Shown: one piece after another, positions 10,786 to 20,879 of the stretch
Position numbering within the stretch: position 1 is the stretch's first letter
Layout: the number at the start of each line of letters is the position of its first letter
DNA from: Cerrena zonata
Lineage: Eukaryota > Basidiomycota > Agaricomycetes > Polyporales > Cerrenaceae
DNA: 64,000 nucleotides
Assembly (NCBI GenBank): GCA_038087015.1
Contig: JASBNA010000031.1
Span: 434,001-498,000, forward strand
Direction: 5' to 3'
Program-made: the position numbers and the translations under genes
Notes under the pieces: model-generated
Database searches by the model: none
What the model was told of the DNA's origin: nothing
Seen by the model: only the letters and a program-made list of their open reading frames with translations

Positions 10786-12106
10786 TCAAGCAGTGCGTCC
10801 CCGCTTGGCCTGGCGAAGCTGTTCGTCGAACTTGCGTTTTCCCGGGGAGGCCAAAACACGGAGGGGCTTCTTCAGGACCTTAATCTCCTGAATGTCAGCG
10901 TAAAAGTTGTCGGTCTTACCAGTGCGCAAGTATTGATGCACAATGGTGACTGTAACACGGACGATTGCACCTTTCAACTTCTCTTCGTACTGAGAGGGTA
11001 GTATGATAGAATCATCGACGTCCAAAGCGGGAAGAGGAACAACTTCGTAGCGTCCAGAATCGATCATCTCCTCCAGATCCTCTTTCATCTCCTCGGTATT
11101 GTAAGGCCAATTACGCAGATCGAAAGGATCATCTACTGAATTCAAGAGTAAATATGATATGAGGATACTGAAGAAAGAACAAATACCATCTGCAACCGCG
11201 GCATCCTTATCCTCTTCGACAGTACTGGCATTGGTAGCCACAGTATTAGATGAGTCGGAATCGGCAGCGGGTGTTTCAGCTACAAGGAATGCTATGAGTG
11301 ACGACTAACACCCATGATTGATAGTATTCTAACCTTCCTTGGCTGTACGCTTGCGAGTGGATGGACCACCTGCCACCTTCTTGCCGTCTTTTGTCCCCTT
11401 GCCAGTAGAAGAAGACGAGGAAGGCTGTAGGGTGGAGTCCCCAGCTTTACCACCGCTACCAGAAGAATCGGTAGCAGGAGGAACGACGTCGGGGGAGACG
11501 GGGGTGCCACCCTGGGTAAGCATGGTGTTAGAAGTAATGGCGAGCTCTACCAACTTGAAGAATATCAATAACGACATCGTAATGTGAAGAGGGAAATGCT
11601 TACTTTGAAAGTAGCATGACGAATACGAATCTTCCCAGTGTTAGGCTTTACGATGAGATTAGAAGGAGCACCCCCATCTGTCTTCTTAGAGCCCTGGATG
11701 GCGGAAAAGCCGGCGAGGACGTTAGGAAAGACAGCCCGAACGTGTTCATTGAAACCGGCCTCTCCCATCGCAGACATCTTTGATTTGGCAAGGGGGGTAT
11801 CTTGTCTGTAAGTGGGCGAGAAGTTACCTTCAGGGCCCATCTTGAATCCTTCACCAGATAGAGTGCAAACGAAAGTAACAGGAGCTGGGCTCAACTCCGA
11901 ATCACCGTTACCGGGACTAACAACATAAGTTGAAAGTCCGTTGACAGTGTGCCAAGAACCACGAGAAAGAAACTCGGTGTTCCCGACGTAAAAGGGATCC
12001 TGAGTGGCCTTATAATGATAGAAATCAGTCAAGTTGTACATGAAGATTGTTCAAAGAGGTACGTTACCTGAAGGACGGCAGCTGCGATATCTAAATCCTG
12101 AGCCAT
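10786..12106 (-). CDS. P4: two-part P-family protein, apparently intact
   Basis: The best-preserved member. Exons: MAQDLDIAAAVLQ from ATG 12106; intron GTAACG...TATAAG; long exon with the N-terminal part (DPFYVGNTEFLSRGSW, PAPVTFVCTLSGEGFKMG, TGKIRIRHATFK); intron GTAAGC...TTCAAG; Ser/Gly/Pro-rich linker with basic TRKRTAKE; intron; acidic exon (ASTVEEDKDAAVAD); intron GTATTT...TTCAG; C-terminal part (DPFDLRNWPYNTEE, VVPLPALD, YEEKLKGAIVRVTV, DNFYADIQEIKVLKKPLRV) and a basic tail ending KRGRTA. All joins hold phase. Strand-rich halves and basic termini would suit a small nucleic-acid-binding fold such as an OB-fold, but that is conjecture. It is divergent to the Helitron. Confidence 0.65.
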
Positions 12107-12583
12107 CAGCGATAGAAAATGACTGAGCAAGGAAAGTGAGCGAAGGGGGGAGGTTTGGTAGGAGACTGTCGATACGATTGCAAGTCCTGCTTCCTTATAG
12201 CGTTGAGAGTACAAACGAAAACGAAGACCCCCGAAACTCCTAGATTCTTACTGCAGTACGAGCGTTCCAGGAGCGAACTGTCGGCTAGGGTGGACATATG
12301 GACCATTGGTGATCGATCGGCATCAAATTTAAGCGAGTATCTTCAATCCTCAAGAAGTGTCGAGGCCACCGGAAAACTTTTAAGAGAGGTATAAGATACA
12401 AGACGACGCGCTTTCCCAAAAGAGATTGACAGCTATAAGGAAGATAATGCCTTTCATTGTGACAATTTACAATATGTGACTAGAGACATGTTGGATAAAT
12501 CGAGCAGGTATTAGACGCCTTGAGGACCAAATAGGACACGAGCACTCGAGCAATACACTGAAGTCTGCAACTACGTACACACC
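12107..12583. promoter_or_regulatory. divergent region P4 / Helitron
   Basis: About 480 bp separates the start of P4 (minus) from the first Helitron ATG (plus). The Helitron 5' end (a TC dinucleotide preceded by A) should lie here or further upstream, but no unique terminus can be picked. Confidence 0.3.
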
Positions 12584-13811
12584 ATGTCCGATATCATACC
12601 TCCCAACGAATGCGAATATTTCATAGCAAACTTGCAACTCGCAGACTTACAGGCGGTAACAACCGCTGCTGGATTGAAACCAAAGGCAAAGACCCGCACC
12701 ACCAAGAAAGTATGGATCAGCTATCTCATCGAGGCCGGAAAACGTTCCCTTTTGAAGGACGCTGTGACATGTCGACAAACTCGAAAAAGCGAAAAGAAAA
12801 GAAAGTCTCAGAAAAACAAGAATGATTCCAAACGGGTTCAGCGAGAAGTCAAACATCATCTTAGAATGCAAGAACCAGTGGTTGGGAATCGAGAACCCGG
12901 AACGCACGATCGGCACCTATTCATGGTGGCACCTACGGAAGAAGAAACCAAAGCACTATACGAAAGCTTTTATGAGGCCACTGGCAACGAGAGCCTTAAG
13001 CATACGATATGCGCGGTGTGTGGACGTTCCAGGATGGCAAGCGAAACGACTACGACTACGATACCTATAGCTGAAATACCGAACAAGGGGTGTCTGCGCT
13101 GCAATCAAGAGAATGCAAGCCCTACCCTGATCCACAGTCTACTGTTGGAACCTAAGGGATGTGTATTGACAGAAGACGACGAACCGCTCGCGAACGTCTG
13201 CAAAGAATGCCTAGAGGAACTCAAGAAAGGCAGCGACGATGTGAATGCACCCCCTCCCCGACTATCATATGCCAACGGACTCTGGTATGGACCACAGCCC
13301 GAGGACCTTACATGCCTAACGTTGCCGGAACAACTCCTGATCGGTCTCTACATTCCTCGAGTATATGTGATCAAACTCCAGCCCAGACGGGGGGCCAACG
13401 GCTTTGACCCTGACACGCTGCAAAGTGCACTGGTGGGAAACGTGATATCATTCGAACAAAATACCCAACGCATTGTCGAAATGACGGAAGGCAGTTTGAT
13501 GCCGAGGAAACCTTCTATCCTTGCCGAGCTCATCACGATCGCGGTCGTTAGCGCAGGACCGTTGCAAAAAGTCATGGCTGCGACGCACATTCAGAGTTCG
13601 AAGATCTGCTGTATGGAAGGCTCTACTGTGGCTGAAGAAGCACAACTGGTACTATCGAGATATCAAGATTAGCGAAGAAATCATGTCGTCACTCCCTGAA
13701 GACGATATTCCTGATTCAATATACTCCGTAATCCGACGAGATGTGGATCCTGATATCGCAGAGCGGGAAAGGGAGACCTATGTGCCCGCAGACGATATAG
13801 CATACGATCGA
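12584..13811 (+). CDS. Helitron N-terminal module (DUF6570), frameshifted
   Basis: ATG 12584 opens a 362-codon frame. Residues ~15-70 contain a SAP-like helix pair (LQLADLQAVTTAAGL), then a Lys/Arg-rich stretch. A Cys-rich zinc-knuckle-like segment follows (CAVCGRSR, CLRCNQEN, CKECLEELKKG). Then comes the DUF6570 hallmark: CLTLPEQLLIGLYIPRVYVI ... GNVISFEQNTQ. The expected continuation (KSWLRRTFRVRRSAVW ...ALLWLKKHNWYY) is in the +1 frame, entered within the A5 tract 13566-13570; one A fewer would restore continuity. In the unshifted frame the protein ends at 13672 with an unrelated tail. The second frame then runs to a GTGAGT donor near 13812. Confidence 0.75.
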
Positions 13812-14167
13812 AGTGAGTAAAGTACGACCGCATAAAATTAGATAACGCTAACGCCAACCTGAAGGTGAATTGATGGAAATAGATGAAAACGACGAGATGA
13901 GGCAACCTACCATGGGTAAGATAACAACGATAATCAGGATATGTATATTGACCTTAATAAACAGACACTCAACCAGATATACCTATGACAGACGATTTTA
14001 CCCAAAACGATGGTACGTACGACATTACATAGCCAATGATAATTTGCTAGAGATATATATATATAGGCACGGATGCAAACGTCATACCACTGCAGTCGCT
14101 AGGCGTCATCGACACCGACCTCAGCGAAGTCAGTTCAAAAGAACTACACATCAGAGGTCTGATCAAC
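13812..14167 (+). other. Helitron linker with several short introns
   Basis: Between the DUF6570 and Rep modules the sequence alternates short coding pieces and introns: GTGAGT near 13812, an acceptor AAG near 13864, GGTAAG near 13915, an acceptor ACAG near 13966, GTACGT near 14013 and ATATAG near 14067. From there the Rep exon is open (GTDANVIPLQSLGVIDTDL). Exon borders are approximate. Confidence 0.45.
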
Positions 14168-15860
14168 ATGTGGAACGAAGGCAAGGAGGGAATGTATCTT
14201 GTGCAGCATAGCTGCGATCCTGTTCGAGACTTCCCCCCTGTAGAACGGGAGATTCCTAATTATTGGGAGAAGGCATTTCCGCTGCTATTCCCATACGGAA
14301 CAGGTGGTATCGAGGCCAAGCGACCCGTCAAATTGTCTTTATTGGAACAAACCCGTTGGGCCCTGCAACAACATGACCATCGATTCAGATTGCACCACGC
14401 TTTCGTATTTGTTGCATGTAATCAGCAGCAACGGAGGGATTGCTTAGCTTCTTGCCGGGTATTGATCAAGAGAAGAGACTTTGTCAAACTCGCACGCCAG
14501 TTTGTGAACCTCACCGTTGCGGACCTGGAGAAGGCGGCTGACGAAGAAAGCAAAGGGATCCCTATTTCGAACCCCAACGCAAAAGCATTACTGAACGTGA
14601 CGTATGGCACAGCGAGTCGCGTAATTGCCGCTGATTCTACTCGAGCAGCCTACCGCAAAGAATTGAACGCCGCTTCAATGTACTTCGGACCACCCAATGT
14701 TTGGGTTACCATCAACCCGGACGATATTCACGATCCAATTGCGCAGGTGCTTGTGGGTGAAGATATCGATCTAGACAACTTCGTCAACACCATCGGACCT
14801 ACCAAGCTTGAACGCGCAAGAAACATAGCACGGGATGGCTTTGCTGCAGCCAAGTACTTCCACTTCATCATCAATACCGTGTTGGAAACGCTATTCGGGG
14901 CAAAGGTATCGAACAAACGCTTTGAAAGCAAGAAAGGCATACTCGGTGTTCTGGAAGCGTACTATGGAACTGTGGAATGTCAAGGACGAGGCACCCTTCA
15001 CGGCCATTTTCTATTTTTCTTGAAGGGCGCTCCTAGCTGGCAAGAGATGAGAGAGTTACTCAAATCCGAGGAATTTCGTTCCAAAATCAAAACTTTCATC
15101 GCAACCAACTTCAAAGCTCACTACGAAGAACTGAAGGATAAAGAAACTATCGATACTATCCCTACGAATGCAGAAGTCGCCTACAGTCGACCTCCCAATC
15201 CGACAGCAGCAGACTACTGGCAACAAGTCCGTAGCCTAGAAGTGGCAGTAGTGAGGACGAAGCAGATGCACACATGCACCCCCCAAACGTGTATAGTGAG
15301 CAACAGCAAAGGTGTGAGATGTAAACGGCGAGCACCGTGGACGCTGTCGGCGGACGATGTTGTTGATGAGGAAGGCAAATGGTTGCTCAAGAGAACGTAT
15401 GAGTATCAGAATGGTTCGATTCCAGCGCTGGCTGTGAATTTACGATGCAATAACGATGGAAAACCACTGCTTAACGGGCCATTATCAGCTGGGGCCACAT
15501 ATTACATTTGCACCTACGCTACCAAGAAGTTCGGACGCACATCCAACAACTCAGCTCTCTTTGCTAAAGAGACGAAAAGACTACTTGACGAGGACAGAAC
15601 TGGACAGGATTTACTAGAGAGGAGCCGACAACTTGTCTTTCGGTGCACCACAGCACTCACGAAGCAACAGGAACTACCCATGCCTCTATGCGTATCTTAC
15701 CTGATGGGATGGGGAGACGTATTCAAATCTCACCATTTCGTTAAGATCAACTGGACATCTTTTCATCGAGCAATCATCAATACATTCGCCGAGTTCAGAC
15801 CGACGTACGTCACCAATCCAAAAGATTTAGCATTAAAGAATGACTAACGGCAAGAGTAGG
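14068..15860 (+). CDS. Helitron Rep (HUH endonuclease, Helitron_like_N)
   Basis: The open exon from about 14068 contains the N-terminal Helitron signature (IPNYWEKAFPLLFPYGTGGI). It then has MYFGPPNVWVTINPDD, the metal-binding HUH motif within GRGTLHGHFLFFL (about residue 273 counting from Met 14168), and a tyrosine pair in YYICTYATKKFG (about residue 445), the expected nicking/joining tyrosines. A Cys-containing patch (TCTPQTC, CKRR) lies between. The frame meets TAA at 15845. An intron from GTACGT near 15806 to GAGTAG near 15858, with a CTAAC branch point, joins it in phase to NVIHTTAVQVEDQENNV and on to the helicase exon, so Rep and helicase are probably one polypeptide. No lesion is seen in this module. 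Confidence 0.8.
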
Positions 15861-15960
15861 AATGTAATTCATACAACAGCCGTGCAAGTGGAAGATCAAG
15901 AAAATAACGTACCCACAACTCAACAGAACATTACAACGGAAGACGAAGAGGTAAGTCTAG

Positions 15961-18618
15961 AATAATGGTCTACTCCATTCAGCGAATGGGCCCTGACAAT
16001 AGCAAGCAGGGAACGGCGTCGTTAACTACCGATGACAATGGGAGGATAACCATCGACTCCGCAGTTGTCGACTATATGTACCGTGGGCGACTCATGAACA
16101 ACTGGAATGTTATGCGATTTTTCACGGAATCGTATGAGAAAATCGACAACTCGGAATCCGCGATGAAGGTGCGGTATCTAGACACCCATCCCCAAGAAAA
16201 GAAGAAAGTGCGTATTGTCAGGAACCCTAAGCACAACTGCGTACCCAACCTGGTAGGGAAGGCCATGCCAAGGGCGGACGAGGAAGAAACAAGAGCTATC
16301 TATTGTGCTACCATGCTGACTTTGTTTAAACCGTGGCGACGGCTCGAGGAGCTCCGAGAAGCTGAACAAACGTGGGAAGAGGCGTTCTCGGTGTTCAAAT
16401 TTTCGGCACCACCGAGTTGCATCAGGATCATGGAACATATCCAATATAGCTTCCGATCCAAAGACGCAGCAGATGCTGAAAGAGAAGCCAATCCAGTCGA
16501 AGAAGCCACGGAAGGAGGTCAAGCGGACTATTCAGCGCTGAACGATGCTCAAGACGAGACACCAGGAACGACGGAAAACGAGCCCACTGAAGCCGATATC
16601 GCCCTAGCCAAGCAGAATCGAATGAGCGATAGGACCAGGCTTTACGCGTATGGTGCACTTGCCGCAGGACACTACCGAGGAGTATTCACCCCAAAGGATA
16701 CAGCTACGCTCAGAAACGGGGCCACAAGGGCGTCTGGCAACGATTACATTCAATTGATGCAATGGCGTACAGCCATCGAAGCACAACTTCAAGGCGATGA
16801 AGAAGAAGAGACGGGGATAGCGAGAACCGCAGCCGCAGATGTCGTGCCATTGGACGAGAATGTGCCGTTACCGCAAGGGAACAGTGTACTGGGGGGAGCG
16901 GAGAAAGCGATAGAGCCTGCAAGACCGGACAATTTGAAGACAGATCAAAGGAGGGCCTACGACATTATCACAGCGCACCTGAACAAGACCATGCGGGGAG
17001 AGAATCCGGAACAACTGTTTATGCAGATACAAGGCGAAGGAGGGACAGGGAAATCGAAAGTCATCCAAACGGTCACGCAGTATTTTGTACAGAATGGGTG
17101 CGAGAACATGATGCAAAAGATGGCCTATACGGGCATAGCAGCGTCGCTGATCGAAGGCAAGACAACACACTCAGCAGCCTCTATTTCAAAACAAATAGGC
17201 CGCGCACTCTCCGACGCGAAAAAGGCTAAATTGGCAGACGAATGGAAACACACCTGTTACATCATCATCAACGAGGTCTCCATGATCGACCGTGAATTCT
17301 TCGCTGTGTTATCCCGCAATATTTCATTGGCAAAGAATACGGCCGATCCGAACAGCGGCCACGCTCCTTTCGGAGGTGTGAGCGTAATTCTATGTGGAGA
17401 TTTCCACCAATTTCCCCCCGTCATCAAGGGAGTTCCTGGTGCATTATTCCAACCTAACGGCGGACCACCTAAATTATCCAAAGCCAAAGGTAAGAAGACA
17501 GTAACGAAAGAGAAAGAAGCTACGGATGCGAAGAAAAACCTCCTATCGCAGACAGGACGAGAGATATACGAGAAATTCAAAACTGTTGTCCTTCTGACCG
17601 AACAGATGCGAGTATCTGATCCCATTTGGAGAGGCTTGTTACAACGAATCCGAATGGGCCAAGTGGCGAAAGAGGATCTCCAGACTCTGCGCTCACTAAT
17701 AATCACCAATCCGCATTGTCCACCCACAGATTTCACCTCTGCACCCTGGAAAGATGCTAACCTTGTAACACCCGCGGCATTCCGTACGAGAAGGGTGGAA
17801 CGACGATGTGCGCGTCAAGGTTGAGTAAAGAGACAGGAGAAATCCTTTACATCGTGACCGCGGAGGATACGCTGAGTGGAAGACCGCCAACCATGACAGA
17901 AAGACTGGCCATCGCGAGTCTGGATTCGAACGCGCGTCGAAACGTCCCCCCCGAAGAAATACGAATCGCAAAAGGAATGAAGGTGAGAAAAGGCAACTGA
18001 TGATACATACCACGATCCAGACTAACACAACAACAGATTATGGTAACTTTGAACATCGAAACGGAGATGGATGTGGCGAACGGAACCAGGGGCGAAATCG
18101 TGGATATTCTATTGGCCTCTGACAAACCCCCACTAACACCAGGAATGAGAACGGTACGATTGCGGAAACCACCTGCATACGTTCTGGTAAAGCTCCCACA
18201 CACACGAATGCGTCAGTTGCCAGGCCTGCCCCCAAACGTGATACCCATTGAACCAAGAATGGATAGTTTTCCTATAAAACTTACCAGGGCGGACAAGACC
18301 CCTTACACCAGACAAGTCAGACGGCGACAATTACCGCTCACCGCGGCATACGCATTCACCGACTATCGATCTCAAGGGCAAACAATCAAGAATGTTATTG
18401 TGGATATAGCCAAACCACCAGGGGGTAACATGACGATTTTCAACTTGTATGTTGCACTTTCCAGGAGTTCAGGACGTGACACGATACGTCTACTACGAGA
18501 CTTTCCAGACGACCTTTTCCAAACACCCATACCGCATGAGCTCATGGAAGAAGATCATCGACTTAGGGTGTTGAATGCAAAAACGAAAGCTGCTCACGCA
18601 GAGGGAAAATTTCGGTAG
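15961..18618 (+). pseudogene. Helitron PIF1-like helicase, two frameshifts
   Basis: After a probable intron (GTAAGT near 15952 to AGCAAGCAG near 16010), the helicase exon shows DYMYRGRLMNNWNVMRFF, Walker A GEGGTGKSK near nt 17035, GDFHQFPPV near 17397 and LTEQMR near 17600. The Walker B position reads IIINEVSM, with Asn where DExx is expected. At 17771-17773 (CCC) the conserved LVTPRHSVREGWND string needs a +1 shift, and at about 17803-17805 a second +1 shift is needed to reach RLSKETGEILYIVTAED. An intron (GTGAGA...ACAACAG, about 17982-18036) precedes the last exon with motifs V/VI (TDYRSQGQTIKNVIVD, NLYVALSRSSGRD), ending at 18618. The gene is broken as sequenced. Confidence 0.75.
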
Positions 18619-18959
18619 CAATCCAATATGTATAAACAATTGACGAACGTGTGATATCGGTAATAAACAACGAAAGTTCAACCACCACCAACGAAACGCA
18701 CAAGTATGTTACGCTAAAGTACAGATAAAGAGCGGAACCATCCCAAACACCGTTGACGAACCTAACAAACCAGGAGAATAATGGAATAAGCAAACAAATC
18801 CAGATAACACAGGATGGAGATTTACTCACACAATACAAACGATTTGATGAGCTGAGAAACATTTAAGGATCCGACTGAGCGATATCACTGCTAACCACGG
18901 TACAACAAACATTCCCATTAGGAACTGCTGCCGCGCACGAAAGCAAGACAATGTCTAAG
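18619..18959. other. convergent 3' region, no gene
   Basis: A+T-rich spacer of about 340 bp between the helicase stop and the stop of the opposite-strand gene. No gene seen. Confidence 0.4.
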
Positions 18960-19599
18960 TCAGGAATCTCTCAAAGTAGCATCGAAATGCGCGTGTTTCC
19001 GTTTGCGAGCGGCACGTTTTTTCTGGTTGCGAGCGAGATGAACACCGGGTGAGACATGCGAGGAGACAGCAGAAACTGCCTTAACACCGTCTTCGAAGCC
19101 GCGACGATAAGCAGAAGAAGAACAAGAAGAGGACTAGAAGACCATCAGCCGTAGAAGAGACTAAAGGTATGGAAGAGGCTTACGTTGGATTCTGCTGAAG
19201 ACGAGACGGCGGCAGCAGAATTACTTTGCTCATGGCATTCAGTAGAGGAAATGGTAGCATCAACAGGGGCGCTCGAAAAGGTGTCTTGTTCACCAGCGGC
19301 TGAGAAATAATAAGTATTGGAAAGAGCGAGGTAAAGGAGATTGGGTATAACTTACCTTGCAAACGTTGAGCCTTGACCAGGTAAGGCACGTTATCCAGAC
19401 CGTACATAATGAAGGGTCGGTCTAGTGCAGGAGCACAGGAAGGATCATCTAATTGAGGCCGCGAGCGGGACGAAGCATTAGTTCTTGATCGGGTTGTTGA
19501 GCAGGGTGTCTGTGACGAAGAGGAGGGAGTTATCGGCACCTGAGAGGAAGTGTCTACGTGACGCGACCGACGTAAAGCGAGACGTGTTGAGGAGCGCAT
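18960..19599 (-). CDS. passenger gene behind Helitron helicase, unrecognised
   Basis: Three-exon model. ATG 19599 opens MRSSTRLALRRSRHVDTSSQ, a Ser/Thr/Arg-rich region, and DRPFIMYGLDNVPYLVKAQR. A GTAAGT donor and CTCAG acceptor join it in phase to a Ser/Ala-rich exon (AAGEQDTFSSAPVDATISS). GTAAGC...TTCTAG joins it to a final exon with AYRRGFEDGVKAVSAVSSHV, a basic NLS-like string RNQKKRAARKRKH and a TGA at 18962-18960. Frame continuity across both introns and the biased composition support a real gene. No domain is recognised. It lies tail-to-tail with the helicase and inside the candidate 3' end of the element. Confidence 0.5.
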
Positions 19600-19859
19600 G
19601 ATGCTAAACGGCGCAAGCTTGCGGTGCAAGAAACAAAAATCCCAGGTACAGGCGGAAAAAGCACGTAGTTACGAGCAGTTTCCCAAAGAATCCAGAGACA
19701 ACTTGAGGGAGCGGAAGAGAAAAGGGCATGAATATGTGGGGTACTTAAGCGGGGGTAAAGTGCAGCGCCAAACAGATGCAAATAGATCCAAGCATGACAA
19801 TACCATAGCCGGAACCTAAAATGTTGAAGCGCCAATAAAGCGCGAACAAACGAGAGCAA

Positions 19860-20104
19860 ATAGGACCTTGCAAATCGTCAGGAAAACGGGTGCCAACTTG
19901 GACTTTTGTTCGTTGGCTCAAGCTGACAAATGTGCGGCACTGGCGCGCGACAAACATGACCAGACAACACGGCTTATCGGGCATCTCAGTTCATAAGCCG
20001 ATGAGGACATATTGAGAGGGGCACACAGCCGAGAAAAAGCACAAACAAACAACACAAAATAGAACCTTGCAAATCGTCAGGAAAACGGGTGCCAAGTTGG
20101 ACTT
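19860..20104. repeat. pair of 46 bp direct repeats, 199 bp apart
   Basis: Copies at 19860-19905 and 20059-20104 share the core CCTTGCAAATCGTCAGGAAA and its continuation, with two mismatches over 46 bp. They sit in the non-coding DNA just before the candidate Helitron 3' hairpin, as subterminal repeats would. Confidence 0.9.
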
Positions 20105-20119
20105 ATGATGGTTCATCTG

Positions 20120-20160
20120 GCGCTAGTTTCTAGCGCTTGTGGCAAATATGGTGTCGCTAG
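20120..20160 (+). other. candidate Helitron 3' terminus (hairpin + CTAG)
   Basis: A perfect 7 bp stem GCGCTAG/CTAGCGC with a TTT loop (20120-20136) is followed 20 nt later by CTAG at 20157-20160, and the next base is T. Helitrons end in a short hairpin followed by CTRR and insert before T. A second hairpin, CTTGCTC/GAGCAAG, lies at 20176-20195 outside the element. The hairpin-to-CTRR distance is longer than the usual 10-12 nt. Confidence 0.4.
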
Positions 20161-20438
20161 TTGGACCGGGAGATGCTTGCTCTAAATCGAGCAAGAATTC
20201 TGCATCTGTGCTGTTAGATAACATATCTGTATTCTATAGTGCGTGAGTAGATGAGTGGATTGAGTTGAGAAGAACCAGTACTTTTCAACCTTAATATTAA
20301 TATACTTACCAGAAACTCAATCGCAACGGAATCGTCCGTACAGCTAGTACCGAGTCTCGGAACCAGCCGACTAGGTTCCACGCTTGCAAGATCCTTCAAG
20401 TTATAGTTATCTAATAATAGCGTTGTGCTCTTGAGCAT
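20123..20438 (-). CDS. possible small 2-exon gene at Helitron edge
   Basis: ATG 20438 opens MLKSTTLLLDNYNLKDLASV and runs to a GTAAGT donor. An acceptor (CACTATAG) joins in phase to NTDMLSNSTDAEFLLDLEQA and ends at a TAG (20125-20123) that lies within the hairpin of the candidate Helitron 3' end. If the terminus is at 20160, the last ten residues or so would be Helitron sequence, so this would be a truncated host gene. Unrecognised and weak. Confidence 0.25.
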
Positions 20439-20879
20439 CCCCGCTCACCACTTGCGACCATAGGTCTTCAATTTCTGTGGCTGATGACTTCTAATAGGTT
20501 CGTCTTGCCAGTGGTTATAGATCTAGGATGTTTCAGAAGCACAACGCTCTGCTTCAGAAAGCAGGGCGATGACGCATAAGAAGACTTTACTATCAGTAAC
20601 AGAAGCTCCAATACGATACCAAGAGCCCAAGCTTAGGCTATGGTTGGTATTGTCACCGTTGCCCAAATGCAAATTTGAACTTAGTGTTCAACTTCAAGTT
20701 AGGAATCGGGATTAGTGCGCTTAGTAAGCAACACGATGACGTCACGTATTCCATAATAAAGTACAATACTACTTGACACTGACAATCACCATCATGATAG
20801 TACCGTAGACCCGAGAACACTCACCTCAGATGACCACTGAATGTTGATCCTCACTGAACTCTAATGATTTTCTTATCTT
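20439..20879. other. intergenic, no gene seen
   Basis: About 440 bp with only short ORFs, between the edge of the Helitron region and the multi-exon plus-strand gene. Confidence 0.3.

Larger units (their letters stand above)
12584..18618 (+). mobile_element. Helitron, DUF6570-Rep-helicase, degraded
   Basis: Coding core of a rolling-circle transposon: an N-terminal DUF6570 region, a HUH-type Rep (Helitron_like_N) and a PIF1-family helicase, all on the plus strand and interrupted by short introns. One single-base frameshift lies in the first module (13566-13570) and two in the helicase (17771-17773 and about 17803-17805). The Walker B acidic pair is altered. A hairpin plus CTAG at 20120-20160 is a candidate 3' end, which would make the element at least 7.6 kb and include an opposite-strand passenger gene. 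The 5' end is not identified. With these lesions it is probably not autonomous, unless the indels are assembly errors. Confidence 0.85.

Noticed and set aside
12490..12515. TAAATCGAGCA shared by the Helitron 5' flank and 20183-20193 as possible terminal repeat
   Set aside because: 11 bp only, and the second copy lies in an outside hairpin beyond the candidate 3' end; too short to call.
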